From positions 372,001 to 436,000 of the forward strand of contig NZ_JBEPSM010000004.1 in NCBI RefSeq assembly GCF_040548815.1: a DNA stretch of 64,000 nt, read 5' to 3'. The position numbers and the translations under genes were made by a program. Position 1 is the stretch's first letter; the number at the start of each line of letters is the position of its first letter. The notes beneath the pieces were generated by a model. It ran no database searches. It was not told where the DNA came from and worked only from the letters and a program-made list of their open reading frames with translations. This DNA is from Kaistia defluvii (lineage in GTDB: Bacteria; Pseudomonadota; Alphaproteobacteria; Rhizobiales; Kaistiaceae). Below are positions 1 to 6,883 of this stretch, in pieces.

Positions 1-1327
1 CAACTGCCTCGTCAAATGACAGCTTCTTTGCTAAAAGTAGAACGACCTTTGTGAGCTCAACACCGAAGTGATCGTTGTCGATACCATAGAACTGTCTTGG
101 GCTAATCGCGCAGAGGCGCTTGGCACGCTCAAGGAACTCCTTTTGGCTGATCTCTGATAGCCGGATCATGATGCGAGCATCCAATCGGGCCATTTCTCGG
201 TAGGCGACATACAGAAAATTGCCGCTGCCGCATGAGGGATCCAGAACCTTAAACTCAGAGAGTTCGCGACGAAGGTTGACCAGATGCTTTAAAGTCTTTG
301 CTGTGTCGATCCTCTCTTCCCATGGTTTGACTATGGTGGGTCCGACGATGCGCTGAATGTCAGCCTCGGAAGTGAAGTGGCGCCCGTGCTGATGGCGTTC
401 TTCCGAATCCATGCTCGACTGGAAAATTGTACCAAAGATCGCAGGGTTCACCTGTGACCAGTTCTTCCCGGCGATGCCAGTGTTATCCGGCGTTCCATCG
501 CCCCCAAGCAGCTCAAGTTCATACTTGGTCAGCTCGACAGGTTCGACCGTGGCAAAAAGGCCACCGTTAAAATAGGGGACACCCACAAAGCGCCCGGCAG
601 AAGCCGGCTTCTTCGAGTCCATTTGGGCGAAGAGTTGCTTGAACAGGTCATAGGACGACCAGCCCTTCTCCTGGCAGTCTCGAACGATCTGCGTCACAGT
701 GCCGGAGGGGATGAGGTCGATGTCCTCGGCAAACATAGTAACCACGAGCTGCAGCACGAACCGCTGAGCAACCTCGCGGTCGATTGGCTTACCGGGGCGC
801 TTGATCAGGCTCTGGAATAAGTCGGCGGTCTGATTAGCAGCTTGGCGAGATACTTTCTCGCGATCGTTATTGAAGATCGGCGGCTTCTCCTGCGGCAGCA
901 GGAAATTAAGCGCGGTGTACCGATGATCGATGTCGTGGACACTGACCTTGTCGACGGGCTCATCGAGCTGTCGGTCGAAGTCGTAGATCCAGAATTCGTC
1001 AAAGTTACACAGGACTGCGTACCTGGGTCGATTTGGTACCGCATTGAGCCAGTACTCGAACGCCTGCCGGTAGTGAAGGTTGAGCTTCTCACCGCGCTTC
1101 TTCATCTCGATAAGAGCGCGTGGTTTCCACATCAGGTCGGCGAACGAGGTACCCCGGCCCCTCTTCTTTACGCGGAACTCAAGAGTCGCGCCGGCCTCCT
1201 TGTAGCCGGCGTGGCCGAAAGCCTTGAAAAGCCGGTCGCAGAAAACTTGGGCTTCGCCCTTTTCGTCGCCTTGCAACGATCGGACATAAAGCTGAAATTG
1301 ATGAAGGTCTTCAACGATCTTTGACAT
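1..1327 (-). CDS. MmeI-like type IIL restriction-modification enzyme, 5' part
   Basis: The first 442 codons of a gene that runs off the left edge. The N-terminal nuclease domain has Asp64, nine residues, then Glu74-Met-Lys76. This D-X9-ExK spacing matches the catalytic site known for MmeI. After a helical linker comes an adenine-methyltransferase domain with a motif X-like HGRHFTS near residue 314 and motif I DPSCGSGNF at 363-371, followed by FYGIDND. The catalytic NPPF/Y box and the target-recognition domain would lie beyond the window. MmeI-family enzymes of about 900 residues methylate one strand and cut at a distance in a single chain. The ATG at 1327 has GGGAGGGG six bases upstream. The gene sits in a lower-GC island, as expected for a mobile defence gene. 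Whether the rest is intact cannot be seen. Confidence 0.88.
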   Translation of the reverse strand, partial: MSKIVEDLHQFQLYVRSLQGDEKGEAQVFCDRLFKAFGHAGYKEAGATLEFRVKKRGRGTSFADLMWKPRALIEMKKRGEKLNLHYRQAFEYWLNAVPNRPRYAVLCNFDEFWIYDFDRQLDEPVDKVSVHDIDHRYTALNFLLPQEKPPIFNNDREKVSRQAANQTADLFQSLIKRPGKPIDREVAQRFVLQLVVTMFAEDIDLIPSGTVTQIVRDCQEKGWSSYDLFKQLFAQMDSKKPASAGRFVGVPYFNGGLFATVEPVELTKYELELLGGDGTPDNTGIAGKNWSQVNPAIFGTIFQSSMDSEERHQHGRHFTSEADIQRIVGPTIVKPWEERIDTAKTLKHLVNLRRELSEFKVLDPSCGSGNFLYVAYREMARLDARIMIRLSEISQKEFLERAKRLCAISPRQFYGIDNDHFGVELTKVVLLLAKKLSFDEAV

Positions 1328-2273
1328 ACTGCCCCTCCCAGCGAGTACGGCTACCTGTCTACCGCAGCATTGTCGACAGCGAAGTCATATAAGCAGCTTC
1401 ATAACTGGCGCCATGCGAGGCACTAAGGCGCTCACTTCGCCGCAAGAAAAGCTCGCCTGTGGCACAAAAACTTTTGCGGCACCCGAGGTCGCTCATCCGC
1501 TCCTAAGCAGGGGCGCCACGACAGGATTGACCGTGTTGGCGTCAGCTACCGACCGGCGGCACTTATGTCCCATCGGAAGCTGACTCATGCGATGCCGCTG
1601 TTGGTGAACCAATTTGCGTGGCTACCACGCGCGGATGATCGGCGGGCTCAGCGTGAGGAAGCAGGCCGGAGATTGCCCAGTAAGCTATACTATCGGGTTC
1701 CGCGCGGCTGCTAAGCGTGGGTGTCGCCCGTGAAGCAAAAGCCGATATGGCGGCCGAGAGCGGCCCTCGCGGCTTAACTTGCCACTAGTGCCCCTTCAAG
1801 TCTCCCCTGTAGGAGAAAGGAGCCTAGAGTAGGATCGGTCTCTCCTTCTCATCTTCGACCTCGCCATGAGGAAAGCCCCAAGGGCAACATGAGGGCTGGG
1901 AGAGGAGACCCGACATTTATGCTCAAGGTGACTGACCTCCTCCCGGACAAGCTTCCAGCCCCGCTCATGGCCCGGAGAGGGTGGAGGGATGAATCCCCAC
2001 CTCACCCAGTCCCCTTACGCACTCGCCCGCAAGTCTCCCCATCCGATCCGCATCCGGCCAACCTACCGCAACCTCTTCGCGTCCACCCCATGCCCCGCCC
2101 TAAGCACCCCCCCCGCCCATCCAGAGGTCTCCACCGCCAAGGACGCATCGCCCAATGTCCAAGCGTCAGGTAGGGCCTGAGGGAAGACTTCGAGGGAACT
2201 TGTGGGCCGAGGGAAGATGATGCGATCAATGAGCGAAGGGCCAACGTCAGGCCCGACACCGAGGAGCAACGCT
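1328..2273. other. gene-free island stretch, 946 bases
   Basis: No convincing gene, RNA or mobile-element end was seen here. Short open frames exist on both strands, but they overlap one another, have poor start sites and read as low-complexity Pro/Ser/Arg peptides. The right part, about 2000-2170, is pyrimidine-rich on the plus strand. The left end holds the ribosome binding site, and probably the promoter, of the restriction-modification gene that reads leftward. Confidence 0.5.
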
Positions 2274-2426
2274 ATGCCTGCCCCAACCCCAAAGGACGAC
2301 ATGAAGGCCACCCTCGCGGACCTGCACCAAGCGATAGACTTGCAGGCCAAGAAGCTGACCATCCGGTTCGCGCTGATGATGGCGGCCTTCGTCGTCATCG
2401 TCTATCTGCTCGACGTGACGCGCTAG
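2274..2426 (+). CDS. small single-span membrane protein
   Basis: A 50-residue protein with a charged N-terminal half that looks helical (KDDMKATLADLHQAIDLQAKK) and one hydrophobic segment at about residues 31-46 (FALMMAAFVVIVYLL). GAGGAGC lies seven bases before the ATG at 2274. An in-frame upstream start at 2202 is possible but has no ribosome binding site. The next small gene begins 16 bases downstream and has the same layout, so the two look like a pair. Proteins of this shape are common in prophages and genomic islands of alphaproteobacteria, but I know no established function. Confidence 0.6.
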   Translation: MPAPTPKDDMKATLADLHQAIDLQAKKLTIRFALMMAAFVVIVYLLDVTR

Positions 2427-2442
2427 GCAGCCGGGAGTCACC

Positions 2443-2574
2443 ATGCCGGAACTCGTGACAAAGGATGACCTCAGGGTGGCCCTGCACATCTCCACCATGC
2501 GGGTCGGCCTGATGATCGGCATCACGTTCTTCGGACTGTTCCTCGCTCTGGTGCTCGCGTTGGGCCGGACGTAG
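2443..2574 (+). CDS. small single-span membrane protein, second of a pair
   Basis: A 43-residue open frame starting MPELVTKDDLRVALHIST, followed by a hydrophobic helix at about residues 23-40 (LMIGITFFGLFLALVLAL). GGGAG precedes the ATG by five bases. It shares the KDD(L/M)(K/R) start and single C-terminal membrane span with the gene just upstream, which suggests duplication or two subunits of one small complex. It ends 18 bases before the convergent end of the next gene. The function is not known. It is small enough to be missed by gene finders. Confidence 0.55.
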   Translation: MPELVTKDDLRVALHISTMRVGLMIGITFFGLFLALVLALGRT

Positions 2575-2592
2575 CTCACTGCGCGAAGCCGG

Positions 2593-3639
2593 CTACTCCG
2601 GGAAGGGCTCCCAAATGTTCGGGGGCAGATGAAAACTCTGGACCCGCTCCGCTCCTCGCCAGATTGTGAGGGTCTCGTCCCCGTGGCGGAATAGTCTCAG
2701 CGCACCCTCGCCGTGCACCTCTTTAGACCAACTCGACAGCAGCGTGAGGTTCTCGGCCTCCAGGAAAGCACGAAGGCTGTTGAGGGCCTCCTCGGCCGCC
2801 CCCAGCTCATCACATGCGGCGTCTACCCAGCGATTGAGGCGAACGAGGTCGGCCAGCTCGGCATCGCAGAGCCAACCAATTGCCTCCGCTTCATTTCGCC
2901 ATTCAAGCTGGGCGAGCGGCACGAGTGCCGAGGTTACGCGGCCTTCCAGGGAGCCCGAGCGGCCAACCTTCAGCACGCGCCCGCCACTCAAGGGGACCGA
3001 GCCGAACGGCGTCACAATGCCGCCGATACCGCCCGCCGATAGCGCATCCACCCCCTGGGCTACCTGCAAGAAGCCGCCGCCCGTAGAGATCATGGCCATG
3101 ATCGTTCGACAAACCCGGGCCGTTAGGCCGCTACGGATACGCCTGACGACTGCATCGTAGCTCCGACACTGAAGCCGGGATGCTTCGCCCCTCCGCACAA
3201 GGTCCGCCACCGATGACCACCTTTGGTGAAGGCTGTCTTCCAACTCCCGGCGTTGCCGGATGTGTTCGGACTCGCGGAGGGCTGCTCCGAATTGATCGCC
3301 GCTAAAGTACTGATGCCCACAGCAGTGACCAACCGCATGGAGAGTCCCGGCGGAAGTAGACCACAGTAGGTGGCCCCTGAGGTACTTCGGGCTGTTCGGA
3401 CTGCATAGTGGGCAGGGTGCCCGCTCCCTACCCAAGCCAGCAATTGTAAAGTAGGGGTGGAGGACTACTACCCCATCCCTTGGTGGAGGCTCTCCGGAAA
3501 TGTGCCGCCAAGTATGCGGCGAGCCGGTCTTGTGTAGATGGTCGAGAAAGTCTGCGACCAGATGCTCCGGGCGCTCTGCGAAAGTCAGCTTGATTGGGGT
3601 CGCCAAATGCTTCTCCGTTGGGGAAACTCGAAGAATCAC
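2593..3639 (-). CDS. hypothetical protein with a Cys/His cluster
   Basis: A 348-residue protein I do not recognise. Residues about 76-110 contain CPLC, then HAVGHCCGH, a C-x2-C plus H-x3-HCC-x-H arrangement that could bind zinc. The middle is Arg-rich and helical (about residues 120-175), with a Gly-rich stretch (GGGFLQVAQGVDALSAGGIGG) near residue 190. The C-terminal 60 residues are mixed alpha/beta (LLSSWSKEVHGEGALRLFRHGDETLTIWRG). No signal peptide or membrane span is evident. It is transcribed away from the recombinase gene and converges on the two small membrane-protein genes. A nucleic-acid role is conceivable from the Cys/His cluster, but this is only an inference. Confidence 0.6.
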   Translation of the reverse strand: MILRVSPTEKHLATPIKLTFAERPEHLVADFLDHLHKTGSPHTWRHISGEPPPRDGVVVLHPYFTIAGLGRERAPCPLCSPNSPKYLRGHLLWSTSAGTLHAVGHCCGHQYFSGDQFGAALRESEHIRQRRELEDSLHQRWSSVADLVRRGEASRLQCRSYDAVVRRIRSGLTARVCRTIMAMISTGGGFLQVAQGVDALSAGGIGGIVTPFGSVPLSGGRVLKVGRSGSLEGRVTSALVPLAQLEWRNEAEAIGWLCDAELADLVRLNRWVDAACDELGAAEEALNSLRAFLEAENLTLLSSWSKEVHGEGALRLFRHGDETLTIWRGAERVQSFHLPPNIWEPFPE

Positions 3640-4045
3640 TCCCTAGCTTACGCATGGTTACTTATGCGCAGGTTTGGTGTCCGCCATCAAGGGTCGCAAC
3701 GTGCGGTGGCAACAATTCGCGAACAAACAGGAACGTTTGGCCACCTCCCGGAACGGACTGGAAACGCCGCTCCCGGATTGCGAAAAAGTATCGGCCGCGC
3801 GACACGTCCAACATACGTGACAGCGGGTCAGCTTCCCCCCGTACGGCCCCCTCCGATTTGGCCCAGGGTCTCGGCCGTGGGGGCTCCCATCAAGCTCGCG
3901 GCCACCGGCCCCTCCGTGGTCCCATCGAGCGGCCTCGCCCTCGCCCATGCCCTGCCTCTATCATCGCCGCCCGCCTCAGCCTGAGGTCCGTCCATATGGG
4001 TATACCTTTAGCGAACCTTTGTGGAGCTGGTTCGATAAATACTCT
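3640..4045. other. intergenic stretch between divergent island genes
   Basis: About 400 bases between the minus-strand Cys/His gene and the recombinase promoter. A 96-codon minus-strand open frame (3658-3948) and overlapping plus-strand frames read as Arg/Pro/Gly-rich peptides without family features, so I do not call a gene. The right end holds the inverted repeat listed separately. The stretch probably carries the promoter of the leftward gene. Confidence 0.45.
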
Positions 4046-4093
4046 TTGACAACCCAAAGCGAACCATCAATAATGAGACCATCCAAATCGAAC
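4011..4093 (+). repeat. CGAAC(C) repeats over the recombinase promoter
   Basis: GCGAACC occurs at 4011-4017 and 4059-4065, an inverted copy GGTTCG lies at 4029-4034, and a further CGAAC at 4089-4093. The 4012-4017/4029-4034 pair forms an inverted repeat with an 11-base spacer. One copy sits inside the -35/-10 spacer of the putative promoter. The layout suits binding sites for the recombinase itself (res-type subsites) or for a repressor. Confidence 0.45.
4046..4074 (+). promoter_or_regulatory. putative promoter of the serine recombinase gene
   Basis: TTGACA at 4046-4051 and AATAAT at 4069-4074 are separated by 17 bases, a good fit to a housekeeping sigma promoter. It lies 35 bases before the recombinase ATG and overlaps a GCGAACC repeat, so occupancy of that repeat would be expected to block transcription. 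Confidence 0.5.
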
Positions 4094-4108
4094 TGATGGG
4101 GTCTCGCC

Positions 4109-4729
4109 ATGTTCGTCCGCGCCTATCTCCGCGCCTCCACCAAGGAACAAGATGCCAGCCGCGCAAAGGCGGACCTGGAGGCCTTCGCCAAGGAGAGGGG
4201 GCTGAGGATCGCGGCCACCTACCTGGAGAATGAGAGCGGAGCCTCCCTGGCCCGCCCCGAGCTATTCCGCCTCCTCTCGGACTGCCAGCCGGGAGACATC
4301 CTCCTAATCGAGCAGGTAGACCGCTTGAGCCGCCTCAACACGGCCGACTGGGAGCGCCTCAAGGACGAGATCAGGCAACGCCGGGTCCGCATCGTCGCTC
4401 TCGACCTCCCGACCTCCCACGACATGGCGACGGCCAAGGAGGACGACTTCACGTCCCGCATGCTGGACGCGCTCAACGGGATGCTTCTCGATATGCTCGC
4501 TGCCATTGCCCGGAAAGACTACGAGGACCGACGCAGACGGCAGGCGCAGGGCATCACCAAGGCGAAAGAGGAAGGCCGCTATAAGGGCCGCCCTGAGGAC
4601 GAGGGACGCAACGCCGCCATCATGCAGATGCTCAAGGGCGGACAAAGCTGGAATAGCATCGTGGCGGCCACGGGAGCGTCTCGCAGCACTCTCGCACGGC
4701 TGGCGAAGCGGATGATGGAGGAGGCCTAA
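4109..4729 (+). CDS. small serine recombinase (resolvase/invertase family)
   Basis: A 206-residue protein of the usual size for small serine recombinases. The N-terminal catalytic domain (about 1-135) has the nucleophile Ser10 in YLRASTKEQ with Arg8, and the active-site arginines in EQVDRLSR (Arg72, Arg75). A long E-like helix follows (about 105-145). The C-terminal helix-turn-helix lies at about 172-203 (GQSWNSIVAATGASRSTLARL). Such enzymes cut and rejoin DNA at paired sites, resolving cointegrates or inverting segments. It is too short to be a large serine integrase. The repeats upstream could be its sites. The reverse transcriptase gene starts 82 bases downstream on the same strand. Confidence 0.88.
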   Translation: MFVRAYLRASTKEQDASRAKADLEAFAKERGLRIAATYLENESGASLARPELFRLLSDCQPGDILLIEQVDRLSRLNTADWERLKDEIRQRRVRIVALDLPTSHDMATAKEDDFTSRMLDALNGMLLDMLAAIARKDYEDRRRRQAQGITKAKEEGRYKGRPEDEGRNAAIMQMLKGGQSWNSIVAATGASRSTLARLAKRMMEEA

Positions 4730-4811
4730 ATGCCGCCTTCCAGTGCCAAATACAATTGGATTGTGCAAGCATAGCGAGAGGCCGTGCTGAGGCGGCCGAG
4801 GGGGGGAATAG

Positions 4812-6524
4812 ATGCAGCCAGATCCAAGTATATTTGTTTCCAAGGGTCTGTTCCCGGAAAACCTTCCACCCGTTTTCACCTCACGAGATATTTGGGATGG
4901 CTTTGCGTCGCTGGGATCGAGCTATGGCGTTTTACGGGATTCGGTCGGAGGTCAGGCAGTCTACAATGCAAGCAAGCGTGGTGGACAGCGTCGCCTATTT
5001 CGCATACCTCACCCGGCCTTTGTTAGGGATCAGGCCTTATTCTTTCAGAAACATTGGGGCGAGCTGGAGAACTTGCTAAGTCGATCCACGGGATCATTGT
5101 CCAGGCCAGCCTTTTATCGCCACGGCCCTCGCCACGTTAGAATAACGAGCCACGCAGAGCTGCCCTCGCATCGACTAAGAAAGTTCTCTAGATTTAACCT
5201 CTGCCTGATAACCGATGTTTCGCGGTTTTTTCCCTCCGTTTATACTCACAGTATTCCGTGGGCAATCAACGGAAAAGCGGAGGCAAAGGCTGATACAAGG
5301 CAGAACTCACAGAGTGTTTGGGGCAATAAACTTGACTTCATATTACGACAATCTCAATCTAGACAAACAGTTGGCATAGCGGTAGGTCCGGACACTTCAA
5401 AGATAATTTCCGAAATATTGATGTCATCGGTCGATGATCAATTTATAGTGCGAAGCGGCAGCAAACCACCGACATTCCTTCGACACGTAGACGACTATTG
5501 GATTGGGGGCGATACGCAAGAGGAATGCGAGCGCCATCTTTCAAATCTTCGCACCGCGCTGCGCGATCACGAGCTGGACATCAACGAGTCCAAGACGAAG
5601 ATAGTCTCTTCCAAATACGTATTTGGAGACGACTGGCCGGTTGAGTTCGAGCGGGAGCTAGAGCGCTACCTAGTCGGCAACTTCGCCGGGCCCGGTGGAA
5701 TTCTGCCTCTACTTAGCAGCGCCGTCAGCATTGCGACCGAGAAGAACGACGATGGCGTCATCCGACGAACTGTTCGGAAGATTGATGAGTACAAAGGCTG
5801 GTCCCGTGATTGGGTTACGTTGGAGCATTTCCTTGCACAATGCTCTCTACAATTCCCGCACTCTTTTGACTATGTCGCAAGGGTTGTTGCTTGGCGAAGA
5901 CGAATAGGGAACCCCATAGATACCGCTCTCTGGATCGATATCGCTCAATCAGTGGCCAAATCGCGGGGCTCCTCTGGATATGACTCCGAAGCAGTTTGGG
6001 CGCTCTGGCTGCTCAAGGAGCTTGGCGTCCGCGTAGTCAAAGGCATCTCAGAACCGCTTGTTGAAAGCTGCGGGAGCCTAACAAAAGCTTTTCTAGCCCA
6101 TATGGGGGCTAATGGCATGCTCGTTGACCGGCAGTGGCGCGGGAAACTTGTAGAGGCTGTTGAGGGCGAGCCCTTGTCCGGCTCCGATTGGCCGCTGACC
6201 TTGGAGCTAGTTCACTTGGGGAAAGGGCTCGATAGTTGGCTTGCCGATGGAGACGGCCCCGCCATGCGGCTGCTTCACGAACAACGTAGAAGCATAATTG
6301 ATTGGTCGGCCCCTCCGAAGGTATTTGGCGAACATGATGAGGGGCCCGATGGTGGTCCAGACGACGATCAGGATTCGCCGGAGAATGCGCTGGAGCACTA
6401 CGGAGACGACTATGGTGAGTTTCGAAACGAGGATGAGCCCGACGAGACTGATGACACCGACGATCCGGAACACAATGACTCAGACATCGATATTGCCGAC
6501 TTATTTGCCGATATCCTTCTGTAG
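4812..6524 (+). CDS. reverse transcriptase, Abi/unknown-group (defence-associated) type
   Basis: A 570-residue protein. Residues about 60-265 form a reverse transcriptase core: motif A ITDVSRFFPSVYTH with Asp135, motif B GIAVGPDTSKIISE at 188-201, motif C RHVDDYW with Asp227 and Asp228, and a motif D-like LDINESKTKI around 255-264. The FFPSVYTHSIPWA string resembles, in my recollection, Abi/DRT-type enzymes rather than group II intron or DGR enzymes, and there is no maturase or HNH domain. Motif C has His where YxDD enzymes have an aromatic. Residues about 270-500 are an unrecognised helical region. The last 60 or so are strongly acidic, rich in Asp and Glu. The ATG at 4812 follows GGGGGGA. 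The first half is clearly AT-richer than the core genome. A role in phage defence is inferred from the family. Confidence 0.85.
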   Translation: MQPDPSIFVSKGLFPENLPPVFTSRDIWDGFASLGSSYGVLRDSVGGQAVYNASKRGGQRRLFRIPHPAFVRDQALFFQKHWGELENLLSRSTGSLSRPAFYRHGPRHVRITSHAELPSHRLRKFSRFNLCLITDVSRFFPSVYTHSIPWAINGKAEAKADTRQNSQSVWGNKLDFILRQSQSRQTVGIAVGPDTSKIISEILMSSVDDQFIVRSGSKPPTFLRHVDDYWIGGDTQEECERHLSNLRTALRDHELDINESKTKIVSSKYVFGDDWPVEFERELERYLVGNFAGPGGILPLLSSAVSIATEKNDDGVIRRTVRKIDEYKGWSRDWVTLEHFLAQCSLQFPHSFDYVARVVAWRRRIGNPIDTALWIDIAQSVAKSRGSSGYDSEAVWALWLLKELGVRVVKGISEPLVESCGSLTKAFLAHMGANGMLVDRQWRGKLVEAVEGEPLSGSDWPLTLELVHLGKGLDSWLADGDGPAMRLLHEQRRSIIDWSAPPKVFGEHDEGPDGGPDDDQDSPENALEHYGDDYGEFRNEDEPDETDDTDDPEHNDSDIDIADLFADILL

Positions 6525-6530
6525 CGCAGG

Positions 6531-6582
6531 GCGTGAGGTGGGCTAACCAACACTGCAAATGCGGCTCTCCACCCCTAAACGC
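6531..6582 (+). ncRNA. possible structured RNA 3' of the reverse transcriptase gene
   Basis: Just after the stop codon, GCGT (6531-6534) can pair with ACGC (6579-6582), and GGTGG (6537-6541) with CCACC (6569-6573), giving an interrupted stem with a 27-base loop. Several defence reverse transcriptases use a nearby non-coding RNA. Only 82 bases separate the gene from the recombinase upstream, so the 3' side is the roomier place for one. The evidence is weak. Confidence 0.2.
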
Positions 6583-6653
6583 GTCGAACATCGATCAATG
6601 CCGTGGCACCGATAGATTCCATCTCAGCTCTCATGCTGGCCAAACTGGAAAAT

Positions 6654-6729
6654 TGGGGGAGCAGTATGGGGGAGCACTCCCGAAGAGATAGGAGCTAAGT
6701 AATTGACGACAAAGGCTCTTGGGGGAGCA
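6654..6729 (+). repeat. three TGGGGGAGCA direct repeats, putative integrase arm sites
   Basis: Perfect 10-base copies lie at 6654-6663, 6667-6676 and 6720-6729, immediately outside the 3' end of the tRNA-Ser gene. Short direct repeats flanking a tRNA 3' end are typical arm-type sites of tyrosine integrases that insert into tRNA genes. No integrase gene lies in the window, so it would be at the other end of the island, to the left. Confidence 0.55.
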
Positions 6730-6738
6730 AAAAGCTAA

Positions 6739-6828
6739 TGGCGGAGAGGGGGAGATTCGAACTCCCGATACCCTTGCGAGTATGCCGCATTTCGAGTGCG
6801 GTGCAATCGACCACTCTGCCACCTCTCC
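6739..6828 (-). tRNA. tRNA-Ser(CGA)
   Basis: A 90-base class II tRNA. The 5' acceptor strand GGAGAGG (from 6828) pairs with CCTCTCC, followed by discriminator G and an encoded CCA (6739-6741). The anticodon loop reads CTCGAAA, giving anticodon CGA for UCG codons. There is a long variable arm and a T loop containing GTTCGAATC. Its 3' end faces the accessory island, and the island's last repeats lie 10 bases away. This is the usual geometry for integration into a tRNA 3' end that leaves the tRNA intact. Confidence 0.95.
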
Positions 6829-6854
6829 GCGGTGGCGCTGTCAGCGCGATTGGC

Positions 6855-6883
6855 CTGATACATGGGTCTTCGGACGATGACAA
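6855..6883 (-). promoter_or_regulatory. putative tRNA-Ser promoter
   Basis: On the minus strand TTGTCA (6883-6878) and TATCAG (6860-6855) are 17 bases apart, and the -10 ends 26 bases before the mature tRNA 5' end. It lies on the chromosomal side of the tRNA, so expression would survive island insertion. Confidence 0.5.

Noticed and set aside
842..1324. A 160-codon plus-strand open frame over the restriction-modification gene
   Set aside because: It is antisense to a well-supported MmeI-type coding region and has no family features.
1796..2005. A minus-strand frame starting MRWGFIP, reminiscent of SRAP/YedK proteins
   Set aside because: Only the first seven residues resemble the family. The rest is low-complexity and the SRAP core and catalytic Cys2 are absent.
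3658..3948. A 96-codon minus-strand frame before the recombinase
   Set aside because: Biased Gly/Arg composition, no ribosome binding site, and overlapping frames on the other strand.
4304..4879. A 191-codon minus-strand frame across the recombinase gene
   Set aside because: Antisense shadow of a gene with clear catalytic motifs.
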